Below, one piece after another: positions 34,128 to 42,638 of a stretch of 64,000 nucleotides of DNA. The stretch comes from Haliscomenobacter sp033763495 (lineage in GTDB: Bacteria; Bacteroidota; Bacteroidia; Chitinophagales; Saprospiraceae), in assembly GCF_033763495.1 (NCBI RefSeq), contig NZ_JANRKL010000095.1, positions 27,452 to 91,451 on the forward strand. The letters run 5' to 3'. Every line of letters begins with the position of its first letter. Position 1 is the stretch's first letter. The notes under the pieces were generated by a model that searched no databases, was not told where the DNA came from, and saw only the letters and a program-made list of their open reading frames with translations. Position numbers and translations under genes: made by a program.

Positions 34128-35144
34128 CAAATACTGGTTTTTTACCAAAATCATCTGCGCCAAAATACTCAGGGCAATTTCTGCCGCTGTTTTTGACTTG
34201 ATCGAAATGCCTACTGGCGCGTGAATCCGTTTAAATTCTTCTTCACTATAACCAGCTGCCAGGAGCCGTTCCCTGCGTTTTTCATTAGACCCCTTGCTGG
34301 ATAAGGCACCGATATAGGCTACTTTGGAGCGCAATAAAAGATGTAGTGCCTGGTCGTCAATTTTGGGATCATGCGCCATGACTACGGCAAAGGTATATTC
34401 GTCGATTTCGTATTCGGGCAATACTTCCGCCGGATAATCCTCATACATTTTATCTGGTGCCGTAGGAAAATGGGTATTTTGGGCAAAGGTACCCCGGGGG
34501 TCAATGACAATAGTCTCAAAGTCGAAATACTTGGCCAGGTGCACTAATTCTGCCGCCGCATGTGCTGCGCCGATGATGAAGAGCTGATGCTTTTTGGGAA
34601 AAACGCGGAGGAACCATTTTTCACCAGCTACTTCTACCAATTGGCTTTTGCGTTCCTGATAAGCTTTTCCTGCTGCCGCTACCAGTTCCTCAGGTGTTTC
34701 ACCAACTGTGGAGCCATTTGGATGAACCAAATAATGCCGGGCATTTTCGCCTGACAATTTGGAAATCAACACACAACTTTTGTTCTCCAATAGATTGTTG
34801 CGCAAAGTTTGCCAAATGGCAGGAACGTCAAATGCCACGAATTTTTCTAAAAAAATTTCGATCGTACCTCCACAGGTAAGCCCTACCGACCAGGCATCAT
34901 TATCGGACACCCCGAATTTGAGGTTTTTTATTTTGGCACTTTGGCTGGTTTCATCCGCTTCTTTGAGGATTACACCTTCAACGCAGCCCCCAGATACTGA
35001 GCCAAGCATTTCCAGCTCAGGTCCAATAAACATCATTGTGCCAACGGGGCGGGGAGCGCTGCCCCAAGTACTGATTACGGTTGCGGCACTAAAGGTTTTA
35101 CCTTCGGTGATCCAGCGATCGATTTCGGCAATGTATTCGCGCAT
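34125..35144 (-). CDS. XdhC/CoxI family protein
   Basis: The 339-residue protein has the two parts of the XdhC family: an N-terminal XdhC/CoxI domain (VISTWGSAPRPVGTMM, GSVSGGCVEG, GLTCGGTIEIF) and a C-terminal Rossmann-like domain (LFIIGAAHAAAELVHLAKY, VVMAHDPKIDD, YIGALSSKGS). Family members help load molybdenum cofactor into xanthine dehydrogenase and similar enzymes; XdhC binds and protects Moco. No molybdoenzyme gene is in the window, so the client is unknown. The protein seems complete. Confidence 0.9.
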   Translation of the reverse strand: MREYIAEIDRWITEGKTFSAATVISTWGSAPRPVGTMMFIGPELEMLGSVSGGCVEGVILKEADETSQSAKIKNLKFGVSDNDAWSVGLTCGGTIEIFLEKFVAFDVPAIWQTLRNNLLENKSCVLISKLSGENARHYLVHPNGSTVGETPEELVAAAGKAYQERKSQLVEVAGEKWFLRVFPKKHQLFIIGAAHAAAELVHLAKYFDFETIVIDPRGTFAQNTHFPTAPDKMYEDYPAEVLPEYEIDEYTFAVVMAHDPKIDDQALHLLLRSKVAYIGALSSKGSNEKRRERLLAAGYSEEEFKRIHAPVGISIKSKTAAEIALSILAQMILVKNQYL

Positions 35145-35258
35145 GATTTTGTCTTTTGATCAGATGCAAAAAAGTTCAATGCACAATTAAGCTCAATTGT
35201 GGTGCAGGATACAATGATAAATGGCATTTGGGAAGATAAAGTTTAACCTTAGCGCTAT

Positions 35259-36119
35259 TTAAGTTTGCGGGTGAACCACTGCAAACAGTTGAAGCAATTC
35301 GGCCATTCGATCCTTTAAATCTTTGCGGTCAACGATAAAATCGAGAAACCCATGTTCGAGCAGAAACTCCGAAGTTTGAAAACCCTCGGGCAATTCGCGC
35401 TTGATGGTCTCTTTGATGACCCTAGGGCCAGCAAAACCAATCAACGCTTCGGGTTCTGCAAAGTTGACATCTCCCAACATCGCAAAAGAGGCAGTTACTC
35501 CACCTGTAGTAGGGTCTGTAAGCATGGAAAAGAAGGGCAATTGGGCCTTGGCCAAACGGGTGAGTTTAGCCGAAGTTTTGGCCATTTGCATCAAAGAAAA
35601 GGCTGCTTCCATCATGCGCGCACCCCCGGTTTTGGAGATGATCATGAAAGGAATTTTTTCTTCGATACAAAAATCAATGGCCTTGGAGATGCGCTCCCCA
35701 ACTACTGACCCCATCGAACCTCCAATGAATTTGAAATCCATTGCTGCAACGACCAAAGGCAGGTCGTTGACTTTTCCCACCGCCACAGTAATGGCATCGG
35801 TAACCCGATTTTTTTTGTAGGCATCGGCTAGGCGATCTGGATAAGGCTTGAGATCGGTGAAGTGCAACATGTCCTTTGAGCGCAATTCCTCAAAGAGCAA
35901 ACCGTATTCCTGATCATCATAAAGCAGATCGAAATAATCGTAGGACCCAATCCGGGTATGATAATTACACTTTGGACACTTGTAAAAATTCTCCCGCAAT
36001 TCCTTCATCGTACTTGCTTCTTTGCAGCGTACGCACTGATGCCAAAGCCCCTCAGGAGCTTCTTTCTTGTTGCGGGTGGCGGTCTGAATACCGTCCTTCA
36101 ATCGTTTGAACCAACCCAT
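35259..36119 (-). CDS. accD: Acetyl-CoA carboxylase carboxyltransferase subunit beta
   Basis: The 286-residue AccD forms the carboxyltransferase of acetyl-CoA carboxylase with AccA, making malonyl-CoA for fatty-acid synthesis. The N-terminal zinc ribbon is present (CVRC at about 29-32 and CPKC at 48-51), and the crotonase-like core carries VVAAMDFKFIGGSMGSVVGE and SKTGGARMMEAAFSLMQMA, the acetyl-CoA site. The length matches bacterial AccD. accA is not next to it. A good promoter lies just upstream on the minus strand. Confidence 0.96.
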   Translation of the reverse strand: MGWFKRLKDGIQTATRNKKEAPEGLWHQCVRCKEASTMKELRENFYKCPKCNYHTRIGSYDYFDLLYDDQEYGLLFEELRSKDMLHFTDLKPYPDRLADAYKKNRVTDAITVAVGKVNDLPLVVAAMDFKFIGGSMGSVVGERISKAIDFCIEEKIPFMIISKTGGARMMEAAFSLMQMAKTSAKLTRLAKAQLPFFSMLTDPTTGGVTASFAMLGDVNFAEPEALIGFAGPRVIKETIKRELPEGFQTSEFLLEHGFLDFIVDRKDLKDRMAELLQLFAVVHPQT

Positions 36120-36147
36120 GAGCGATCGTTACTTTTTTGGCTGGCGG

Positions 36148-36177
36148 TAAAGGTAGGAAAAAATTTGAATGGGACAA
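36148..36177 (-). promoter_or_regulatory. Bacteroidota-type promoter of accD
   Basis: On the minus strand, TTG (36177-36175) is followed after 19 nt by TACCTTTA (36155-36148), which is 7 of 8 to TAnnTTTG. The 19-nt spacing is the one expected for the Bacteroidota primary sigma factor. The start of accD is 29 bp further. Confidence 0.6.
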
Positions 36178-36244
36178 GTTGGAGAATTGCTTTTCGTTGG
36201 GGGCATCGATGGGGCACCCCTTGGGGCTACTCTATTTTATGATG

Positions 36245-36270
36245 GGGGCACCCGCGAGTGGTGCCCCTAC
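36245..36270. repeat. Palindromic repeat family F1
   Basis: GGGGCACC (36245-36252) pairs with GGTGCCCC (36260-36267) and is followed by TAC. A degenerate partner (GGGGCACCCC) lies at 36211. The element touches the 3' end of the DUF697/SHOCT gene, as the other copies touch gene ends. Confidence 0.65.
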
Positions 36271-36276
36271 GATAGA

Positions 36277-36954
36277 TTAACCGAACATATCGATCAATTT
36301 CTTTTTCATGGTTGCAAATTCCTCTTCGGAAAGCACTCCACTGTCGCGCATTTCTGCCAACTCCTTCAATTTGGCCAGAATTTCCTGTCCATTAGGTTGC
36401 GGTGCTTTTTCAGCTACGGGTGCGGCAGCCTCATTGGGCTTGGCTTCCTGGGGCACATCCGTATTTTCAGTGGCGCCTTTTTTGCGAATTTTTTCTTCTT
36501 TCGCCCACTCTTCGGTCACCTTTTTGCCTTTTTCGAATTTTTCCTTGTAGAGCTTTTTGGCTCTTTCCATTTCAAAATCCAGGATGGTGCCCCCTCTTTC
36601 AAAATGAATCTTGAACACCTCCCCTACCGCATAAGTGGATGCCCCGGCAAAAATGGCATTGGGAATTGCACTCACCAGGTTAAGGATCGGAATAAATTTG
36701 ATGGCACTACCTGCCACAGCTTTACCAAGGGTGGCACTGGTGATGGAAGATACCACGGCCTTACCTTGTGCCTCGGCAAATTCAATATTGTACACCCGGC
36801 ACAGTTGCCGAATCATATCCAGTTGAACCGCGCCAATAGCCAGAATATCAGCTACCGGGAGGCGGACAAATCCGCCCGCAGCGGCGGCAGCCAAGGTGTG
36901 CGTACGAATGACGGTTTCAGCGTGTTTTGAACGCTCCACATTTTGTTCACTCAT
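36277..36954 (-). CDS. DUF697 membrane-associated protein with C-terminal SHOCT domain
   Basis: The 225-residue protein has a DUF697-like part (about 15-130: AAAAAGGFVRLPVADILAIG in part, GKAVAGSAIKFIPILN) with two hydrophobic segments that probably insert in the membrane, a charged linker, and a final SHOCT motif (EILAKLKELAEMRDSGVLSE), a short oligomerisation helix pair. DUF697 is often joined to GTPase domains; here none is present. ATG at 36954 is used; a GTG at 37005 would add MKKQLFDFAKNTLKNSF, which reads like normal protein and cannot be excluded. Confidence 0.75.
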   Translation of the reverse strand: MSEQNVERSKHAETVIRTHTLAAAAAGGFVRLPVADILAIGAVQLDMIRQLCRVYNIEFAEAQGKAVVSSITSATLGKAVAGSAIKFIPILNLVSAIPNAIFAGASTYAVGEVFKIHFERGGTILDFEMERAKKLYKEKFEKGKKVTEEWAKEEKIRKKGATENTDVPQEAKPNEAAAPVAEKAPQPNGQEILAKLKELAEMRDSGVLSEEEFATMKKKLIDMFG

Positions 36955-37153
36955 AAAGCTATTTTTTAGCGTGTTTTTGGCAAAATCAAACAATTGCTTT
37001 TTCACAGTAGTAAAAGTTTGCTTTCAAAATTAAGCCTTTCTACTACCAGATGCTGAAAATATCGACAAGTGGAGAAAGTTCTGAGATAAAACCGGGAATG
37101 AAGCACGTATTTCTAAAGTCTTCCTTAATTTTGTGCCCTAATATCTGTAGCAA

Positions 37154-37999
37154 TTGAGCAAGCAATACATTAATCTGGATGGCAAGCTGATTGAATCCAA
37201 TCAGGCCTGTTTGAGTGCGAACAACCGAGCCTTCCACTATGGAGATGGTTTATTTGAAAGCATTCGTATGATCAATCAGCAAATTCCCCTGCTTCAACTA
37301 CACTTGCAGCGACTGCACATCGGTATGGCTGCACTGGAGATCAAACCTCCGGTAGATTGGAACCTGGAGTTTTGGAAGGAACAAATCGCCAAGGTTTGTC
37401 AAAAGTGGTCCCACGCCCGTATTCGCATTACTGTTTTTCGCACTGAGGGCGGCTTATACACGCCCAATTACCATGACGCCCGATTTTTGATCGAAGCGGA
37501 AAAACTGGACGAGGAACAATATCAATGGAATAAAGACGGAATTAGTGTAGCCATTTGTAACATTGCCCAGATCCATGCAGGCTCCCTATTGTCCAACCTA
37601 AAAACCTGCAACGCGCTGCCTTATGTACTGGGGGCTATTTTTGCCCGCAAACACCAGTTGGGCGATAGCCTTTTGCTCAATCAGCACGAACGTTTGGTGG
37701 AAAGCTCCAGCTCCAATCTCTATCTCGTCCGCGATGGGCTGATTGTAACGCCCCCACTTTCGGAAGGCTGTGTAGACGGTGTTTTCCGCAAGTTTTTGCT
37801 CCGTGAAATGCCCAAGGCGGGTTGGAATATCCAAGAACGCCCGATTCGCCCTGCTGATTTGCGACAGGCTGAGGAAGTTTTTTTGAGCAATGCCGTGCGT
37901 GGAGTTCGCTGGGTAAAGCTGTTTGGTGACCGCAATTTCAGTAAACAAACCAGCAAAAAACTTCACGAGTGGGTCAATGAAACATTAGTGAATTTGTAA
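37154..37999 (+). CDS. Class IV PLP aminotransferase (IlvE/PabC type)
   Basis: The 281-residue fold-type IV enzyme could be a branched-chain aminotransferase, D-amino-acid aminotransferase or aminodeoxychorismate lyase. The start has FHYGDGLFESIRM, the PLP lysine lies in SNLKTCNALPYVLGA at about 154, and the ending has VESSSSNLYLVRDG and EVFLSNAVRGVRWV. The short length and the S-N-A-V-R-G segment lean to the PabC/lyase side, but the reaction cannot be decided by eye. There is no ATG near the start; TTG at 37154 gives a normal family N-terminus. Confidence 0.82.
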   Translation: MSKQYINLDGKLIESNQACLSANNRAFHYGDGLFESIRMINQQIPLLQLHLQRLHIGMAALEIKPPVDWNLEFWKEQIAKVCQKWSHARIRITVFRTEGGLYTPNYHDARFLIEAEKLDEEQYQWNKDGISVAICNIAQIHAGSLLSNLKTCNALPYVLGAIFARKHQLGDSLLLNQHERLVESSSSNLYLVRDGLIVTPPLSEGCVDGVFRKFLLREMPKAGWNIQERPIRPADLRQAEEVFLSNAVRGVRWVKLFGDRNFSKQTSKKLHEWVNETLVNL

Positions 38000-38079
38000 A
38001 AATCCGTTCATCCGTGTAACCTTTTCCCAAAAATAGGGGTCATTAGAGGATTCTTACATCTTTGAAGCAAACATACCTG

Positions 38080-39309
38080 ATGACCCAAAGCATCCCTACA
38101 TCTACACCGACCAAAAGGATTTTGACCGTCGACGCTTTGCGTGGCTTTGCCCTGTTGGGCATTATGATCGTGCATATGATCGAACAATACCTGGGTTCGG
38201 GAGCGCCTAAAGAGCACCAAAACTACGCTGCCCACAGTGGTGTTGACCAGGTCTTCATGGCCATTTCCGGCATTTTGTTGCAAGGGAAGTTTTTCGCTAT
38301 TTTTTCCTTCTTGTTTGGCCTGAGCTTTTTCCTGCAAATGGAAACGGCCCGTCGCAAAGCGGAGCCTTTTATTGGTCGTTTTGTCTGGCGGTTATTGCTG
38401 TTGTTTGTCATAGGTTTTATCCACAGTCTCTTTTACGCGGGAGATATTTTGAGTATTTACGCCATGGTTGGTTTGGGGCTGGTCCTTTTTTACCGCGCTT
38501 CCAATCGAACCCTGCTAATTTTTGCAGGCATCTTTATGTGTGGTGTCCCAAGGTTAATTCTTTGGGCGATCCGGGCCGCTTATGACATTCCACCTACGGA
38601 TTGGGATTCCCTCGATCCGCAGAATGCCTGGTATTTTGACACCGTAAAAAATGGCTCCCTGTGGGAAATTTTTAAAGCCAATGCCACAAGAGGCTTTAGC
38701 ATGAAGCTCTTTTTTCAATTTGATACCAATAGTCGAGGATACATGACCTTTGGCCTTTTTTTGCTGGGCATCTGGGTAGGTCGAACTGGTTTTTTTGAAA
38801 AATTAGCCCAGCATCGACGTTTGTTGATCCGCCTGATTTGGGGCAGTTTGATTGCGATTGCGATCCTAGCAGTCGCTCTGGCCTTTTTGTTCAAAAGCAT
38901 TACAGATTACAATAGTTTACCTGCCATGATCGGGATGTCACTTGGTGATACTGGCAACTATTTGATTGCCGTATTTGAAGTGAGTATCTTTCTGTTGTTG
39001 TGTTTGGGCAAACGGGGCCCAGGCATGATTGGGGCATTGGCGCCTTACGGCAAAATGGCCCTGACCAATTACGTGATGCAGTCTTTAATTGGCACCTTTA
39101 TCTTTTTTGGCTGGGGTTTGGGGCAAATCGGGGCCTGGGGCGCCAGCATCAACTTCGGATTGGCAATTTTGGTCTATATTTTGCAGGTACAGTTTTGCAA
39201 ATGGTGGTTGAAAAAATACCAGTACGGGCCGCTGGAATGGTTGTGGCGGAGTGGAACGCAGTTGCGTTGGGCACCTTTACGACGTTTAGAGACGCACGCA
39301 GCCATGTAG
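38080..39309 (+). CDS. DUF418 membrane protein
   Basis: The 409-residue integral membrane protein opens with RILTVDALRGFALLGIMIVH in part, the acyltransferase-3-like first helix found in DUF418 proteins, and has about eight to ten helices. The family C-terminal domain is seen in LTNYVMQSLIGTFIFFGWGL and QFCKWWLKKYQYGPLEWLWR. Function is unknown. ATG at 38080 is chosen over the TTG at 38062 because a -7-like CATCTTTG ends at 38064. The last codons run into a palindromic repeat (TAGAGACGCAC), so the end of the protein may have been altered by its insertion. Confidence 0.85.
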   Translation: MTQSIPTSTPTKRILTVDALRGFALLGIMIVHMIEQYLGSGAPKEHQNYAAHSGVDQVFMAISGILLQGKFFAIFSFLFGLSFFLQMETARRKAEPFIGRFVWRLLLLFVIGFIHSLFYAGDILSIYAMVGLGLVLFYRASNRTLLIFAGIFMCGVPRLILWAIRAAYDIPPTDWDSLDPQNAWYFDTVKNGSLWEIFKANATRGFSMKLFFQFDTNSRGYMTFGLFLLGIWVGRTGFFEKLAQHRRLLIRLIWGSLIAIAILAVALAFLFKSITDYNSLPAMIGMSLGDTGNYLIAVFEVSIFLLLCLGKRGPGMIGALAPYGKMALTNYVMQSLIGTFIFFGWGLGQIGAWGASINFGLAILVYILQVQFCKWWLKKYQYGPLEWLWRSGTQLRWAPLRRLETHAAM

Positions 39310-39333
39310 AGACGCACGGCAGTGCGTTTCAAC
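39306..39333. repeat. Palindromic repeat family F2 (GTAGAGACGCAC...)
   Basis: GTAGAGACGCAC and GTGCGTTTCAAC form a near-perfect stem around GGCA, directly at the DUF418 stop codon. A direct partial copy (TTAGAGACGCACG) lies within the gene's last codons at about 39287. Same type as the palindrome at 4601-4646. Confidence 0.65.
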
Positions 39334-39470
39334 CATAAGCCCATCTCCACATTCCGCTGATGGTGCTCAGCGTGGTAAATCGTAAAATACATCAACTCAC
39401 GCAAAGTCAATTTCCCCAATAGCGGATGCGGGGCCTGCAAAGTATCCAGGTCTAACTCACTCAGGGAATT
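39325..39470 (-). pseudogene. Remnant of a DinB/DUF1569-type gene
   Basis: Read on the minus strand, this region gives SLSELDLDTLQAPHPLLGKL and then TLRELMYFTIYHAEHHQRNV, the C-terminal end of a DinB-superfamily (DUF1569) protein, with the histidines of its metal site. There is no start codon and no upstream domain: on the right it runs into a different gene remnant at about 39470. Confidence 0.6.
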
Positions 39471-39636
39471 GCTGGGCCTCGCTTTTGATGGAAATTACGA
39501 AGCACTTAGTCACAAACTGGCTTTTGACAAAGACCTCAATCGCACCATTTGTGTGGATGTGCGGTACATGCTCTGGTGCATTGAAAAGTTGGGGGGTGCC
39601 AAGCACATCATTGATGAATTGAAATTGGCTAAATAA
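39470..39636 (+). pseudogene. C-terminal fragment of an unknown gene
   Basis: The plus strand reads AFDGNYEALSHKLAFDKDLN and on to VDVRYMLWCIEKLGGAKHII, ending DELKLAK and a stop at 39634. It reads like genuine protein sequence but has no start. It abuts the oppositely oriented DinB remnant, so a deletion or rearrangement joined two broken genes here. The parent family is not recognised. Confidence 0.5.
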
Positions 39637-39650
39637 TTCATAATTAGGTA

Positions 39651-39744
39651 TTTCTGAGGTACCAACGGTTTCTTAGGTGGTAAACAAAAAACTGCAGAGC
39701 AGTGTATTATTTCACCACCTAAAAAACCATTGGCACCTCAGAAA
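39651..39744. terminator. Long imperfect hairpin, about 34-bp arms
   Basis: TTTCTGAGGTACCAACGG... (39651-39684) pairs with 39711-39744 with about four mismatches; the loop contains CTGCAGAGCAG. It separates the decayed patch from the LytTR gene. Confidence 0.6.
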
Positions 39745-39856
39745 CACTCAAGGAAGAGCTGTGGAATATTTTTGCCTTTTTAACTTGATTATCCCACCTG
39801 GTTGCAACCCTTGCAAATCTTTTTCGTCCTTAAAAGCAGGCTATCAATTTTTCGGG

Positions 39857-40726
39857 ATGATGACAGTTGGCAACGAATTAAGGATCAAATCACCATTTGC
39901 GCTACTCATGGCGCTTTTTCCCATCTTTGTGCTCCTGTTTCTGGAGCCCTTTTCGATCAAAATGGTTGGTTTTCAACCCATATTTGCTTTATTGCTTGCC
40001 GGGTACGGGATAATTGGTGCCTTATTCGTCTTTTTTAACACTTATTGGATTTTACCCATCATTTTAAAAAAAATTCAACAATGGTGGCTCAAAATAGCCC
40101 TGGAAATCACCTGGCATTTGTTGACAATTGCCATTGGTACCAGTTTGTACAGCCACCTATTGCATTACTACTTCCCACAATTTCATTTTCCTGCATTCTC
40201 TTATGCTGAAGCCCTGGAAAAAACCTTTTTACTGGGCTTGATGCCTTTGGGCCTGATTGTTTTTTTTCAACACCTTCAGGTCAGGAAAAAACAAAAACAA
40301 TACGAGGATTCCCTGATTTGTTTAAGCGCTCAAGATCAGGATGATTGGTTCAAGATCGAGTTTCAGCATTTGCTTTTTTTAGAAGTTGCAGACAATTATA
40401 CCTGTGTTTATTATGTGGTTAAAGACTCCCTACAACGAAAATTACTACGTGGCAGCTTAAAACACTTTGAGGAGCAGTTAAAAGACCTGCCCGTACTCCG
40501 TTGCCATCAATCCTATATTGTCAATCTAACCCAGGTTCGTTTTGTGGGGGGCAATAACCGTGGATTAAAATTGTACCTCCGCCATCATGATGAAGCAATT
40601 CCCGTTTCCAGAAAATACAGCAATGACATTTCCAGCACGCTGCACAAACTGAATAATCGAAAATCCGACAAACGGAATCAGCCTAAAAACGACGCTCCGA
40701 TCACCATCCAGCAATCTTTGGATTAG
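39857..40726 (+). CDS. Membrane-anchored LytTR-domain transcription regulator
   Basis: The 289-residue protein has four predicted membrane helices in residues 10-150 and a LytTR DNA-binding domain at about 165-270 (FLEVADNYTCVYYV, LRCHQSYIVNLTQVRFV, IPVSRKYSNDI). LytTR proteins bind direct repeats upstream of their targets; membrane-bound versions without a receiver domain are frequent in Bacteroidota. The ATG-ATG at 39857/39860 follows a stretch overlapping the upstream hairpin, so longer starts are unlikely. The CocE-like hydrolase gene 101 bp downstream might be a target. Confidence 0.87.
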   Translation: MMTVGNELRIKSPFALLMALFPIFVLLFLEPFSIKMVGFQPIFALLLAGYGIIGALFVFFNTYWILPIILKKIQQWWLKIALEITWHLLTIAIGTSLYSHLLHYYFPQFHFPAFSYAEALEKTFLLGLMPLGLIVFFQHLQVRKKQKQYEDSLICLSAQDQDDWFKIEFQHLLFLEVADNYTCVYYVVKDSLQRKLLRGSLKHFEEQLKDLPVLRCHQSYIVNLTQVRFVGGNNRGLKLYLRHHDEAIPVSRKYSNDISSTLHKLNNRKSDKRNQPKNDAPITIQQSLD

Positions 40727-40827
40727 GGCTAAAGCCAAAATATCCCTGTCATTGGTCCAATTGTCCCAAAACCGTGAATTTTCTTGTCACCCCAAGCCAA
40801 TCCTTGCTATTTGGCAGGAAAAAAATC

Positions 40828-42531
40828 ATGAAACTTTCCATTCTCTCAATCCTCTTCGTGCTGGTTTGCTGGCAAATATTGGTTCCTTGCCATGCTCAAA
40901 GCACCAAAATCTTACAGGAAAAAGTCCAGCTTTCTGATGGAGTAAAACTCAGCACCGATGTTTATCTACCTACCCAAGAAGGTGCTTACCCGGTCATTTT
41001 GCTGCGCACGCCCTACAACAAAAAACAAATGCAGGGGTATGGGCAATTTTTCGCTGCCAATGGATATGCAGTAGTTGCCCAAGACGTAAGGGGGGAATTT
41101 GCCTCTGAAGGAGAGTTTATCCCTTTTATCAATGAAAAACGGGACGGCTTAGAGGTTTTGGATTGGATAGCCAAACAATCCTGGTGCGGTGGTCAAATTG
41201 CCGGATTTGGTACTTCCTATATTGGCTTTTCAGCCCTAACCTTGATGGATCAACAACATCCCAACTTAAAAACAGTATTCAACATCTCGGGTTGGATCAA
41301 ACCCGCTACCATGAATAAACCTGGAGGTGCCCATCACTTGATGTTGGGTCTACCCTGGTTGTTGCACGAGGCCAGCCAACGCAGCAAAAAAAAGCCCAAG
41401 GTTCCATTGGATTCACTTTTCAAAGTGCTGCCTTTAAAAAAGGCCATGCAGGTAGCGGGAATAGACTATCCGCTTTGGGAAAATCCCCGCCCAATGGAGG
41501 TTTTCAACCAGGATTTTGATTTCAGCAAAGTCAATATCCCCGTATTCCACATTGGGGGCTGGTTCGATTTTGTCAAAGAGGGGGTGATTGAAAATTACCT
41601 GCAAATAAAAAAACACGGTACCGGGCCTCAAAAATTAATCGTAGGTCCCTGGTACCACAATCAGGAGCATAGCAAATCAACTGCGGCTGGGGAGCTTGAT
41701 TTTGGGGCTGGTTCTTATTTGGGAGATTCGGGAATCAGGGATTTGGCATTGCGTTGGTTCAATCATTGGTTGAAAAAACAGGACACGGGCTTGATGGATG
41801 AACCAGAGGTGCGGCTTTTTAATCTCTTTGCCAATGAATGGAAAATCTTCTCCCTATTTCCACCTCAAAATGGGGCAAGCACCCTATTTTACCTGAACAG
41901 TTCCGGTAAAGCCAATAGCCTTGGTGGTGATGGAGAGCTTTCACTACAATTGCCAGGTAAAAAATCAAGCGACCATTTTATTTTTGATCCGCAGCAGCCC
42001 GTTCTCACGCAAGGCGGCGCCAATTTTCATTTTTTTCCAGATCAATTGGGCCTCAAAGACCAAACGGCGATTGAAAAACGGCAGGATGTATTGGTGTATA
42101 CTTCTGAAGCTTTTCAGAAAGTTCAGGATATAGTTGGAAGGATTACCTTGCGGTTGTTTGCAAGCACGGAGGGAGAAGACACTGATTTTACAGCTAAATT
42201 GGTTATAGTAGATCAAACAGGAAAGGCACTCAACCTTTGTGACGGAATAATCCGGGCACGACACCGCAATGGCCTTGATAAAACAGAGTTTTTAAAACCC
42301 GGAAAAGTGTATGAATTCATCATTGATTTGGGGCATATTGCTTTTCAAATCAAACCTGGCCAACGCATCCGCCTGGAAGTATCTAGTAGCAATTTCCCCA
42401 AATACGACCGCAACTTGAATGTAGCCTTACCTAGTTTTGAGGCTGAAAACCCCAGAATAGTCAAACAAAGCATCTATCATTCCAAAAAATATCCTTCCCA
42501 GTTGATTTTACCATTTTCAACATCCAAATGA
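40828..42531 (+). CDS. Secreted CocE/NonD-type hydrolase (S15-like)
   Basis: The 567-residue alpha/beta hydrolase belongs to the X-Pro dipeptidyl-peptidase/cocaine-esterase group. A signal peptide (LFVLVCWQILVPCHAQ) is followed by the family start LSTDVYLPTQEGAYPVILLRT in part, the nucleophile in FGTSYIGFSALT, and a C-terminal jelly-roll domain (about 340-560) as in CocE. PWYHNQEHS likely carries the catalytic histidine. Substrate could be an acyl ester, an N-terminal amide or an amino-acid ester. ATG at 40828 is chosen for the signal peptide. Confidence 0.88.
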   Translation: MKLSILSILFVLVCWQILVPCHAQSTKILQEKVQLSDGVKLSTDVYLPTQEGAYPVILLRTPYNKKQMQGYGQFFAANGYAVVAQDVRGEFASEGEFIPFINEKRDGLEVLDWIAKQSWCGGQIAGFGTSYIGFSALTLMDQQHPNLKTVFNISGWIKPATMNKPGGAHHLMLGLPWLLHEASQRSKKKPKVPLDSLFKVLPLKKAMQVAGIDYPLWENPRPMEVFNQDFDFSKVNIPVFHIGGWFDFVKEGVIENYLQIKKHGTGPQKLIVGPWYHNQEHSKSTAAGELDFGAGSYLGDSGIRDLALRWFNHWLKKQDTGLMDEPEVRLFNLFANEWKIFSLFPPQNGASTLFYLNSSGKANSLGGDGELSLQLPGKKSSDHFIFDPQQPVLTQGGANFHFFPDQLGLKDQTAIEKRQDVLVYTSEAFQKVQDIVGRITLRLFASTEGEDTDFTAKLVIVDQTGKALNLCDGIIRARHRNGLDKTEFLKPGKVYEFIIDLGHIAFQIKPGQRIRLEVSSSNFPKYDRNLNVALPSFEAENPRIVKQSIYHSKKYPSQLILPFSTSK

Positions 42532-42555
42532 TATTTCAATTTTCTTAGAAGCTGT

Positions 42556-42593
42556 TTGAGTAGCCTGGGACATATAGCAGCCAGGCTACTCAA
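42556..42593. terminator. Bidirectional terminator between CocE-like and S41 genes
   Basis: TTGAGTAGCCTGG (42556-42568) and CCAGGCTACTCAA (42581-42593) form a perfect 13-bp stem with a 12-nt loop between two convergent genes. Confidence 0.75.
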
Positions 42594-42638
42594 GCCCGTC
42601 TTTTGTTGAAAGAACTTGACTGTGCTTCGGGGAATTCC

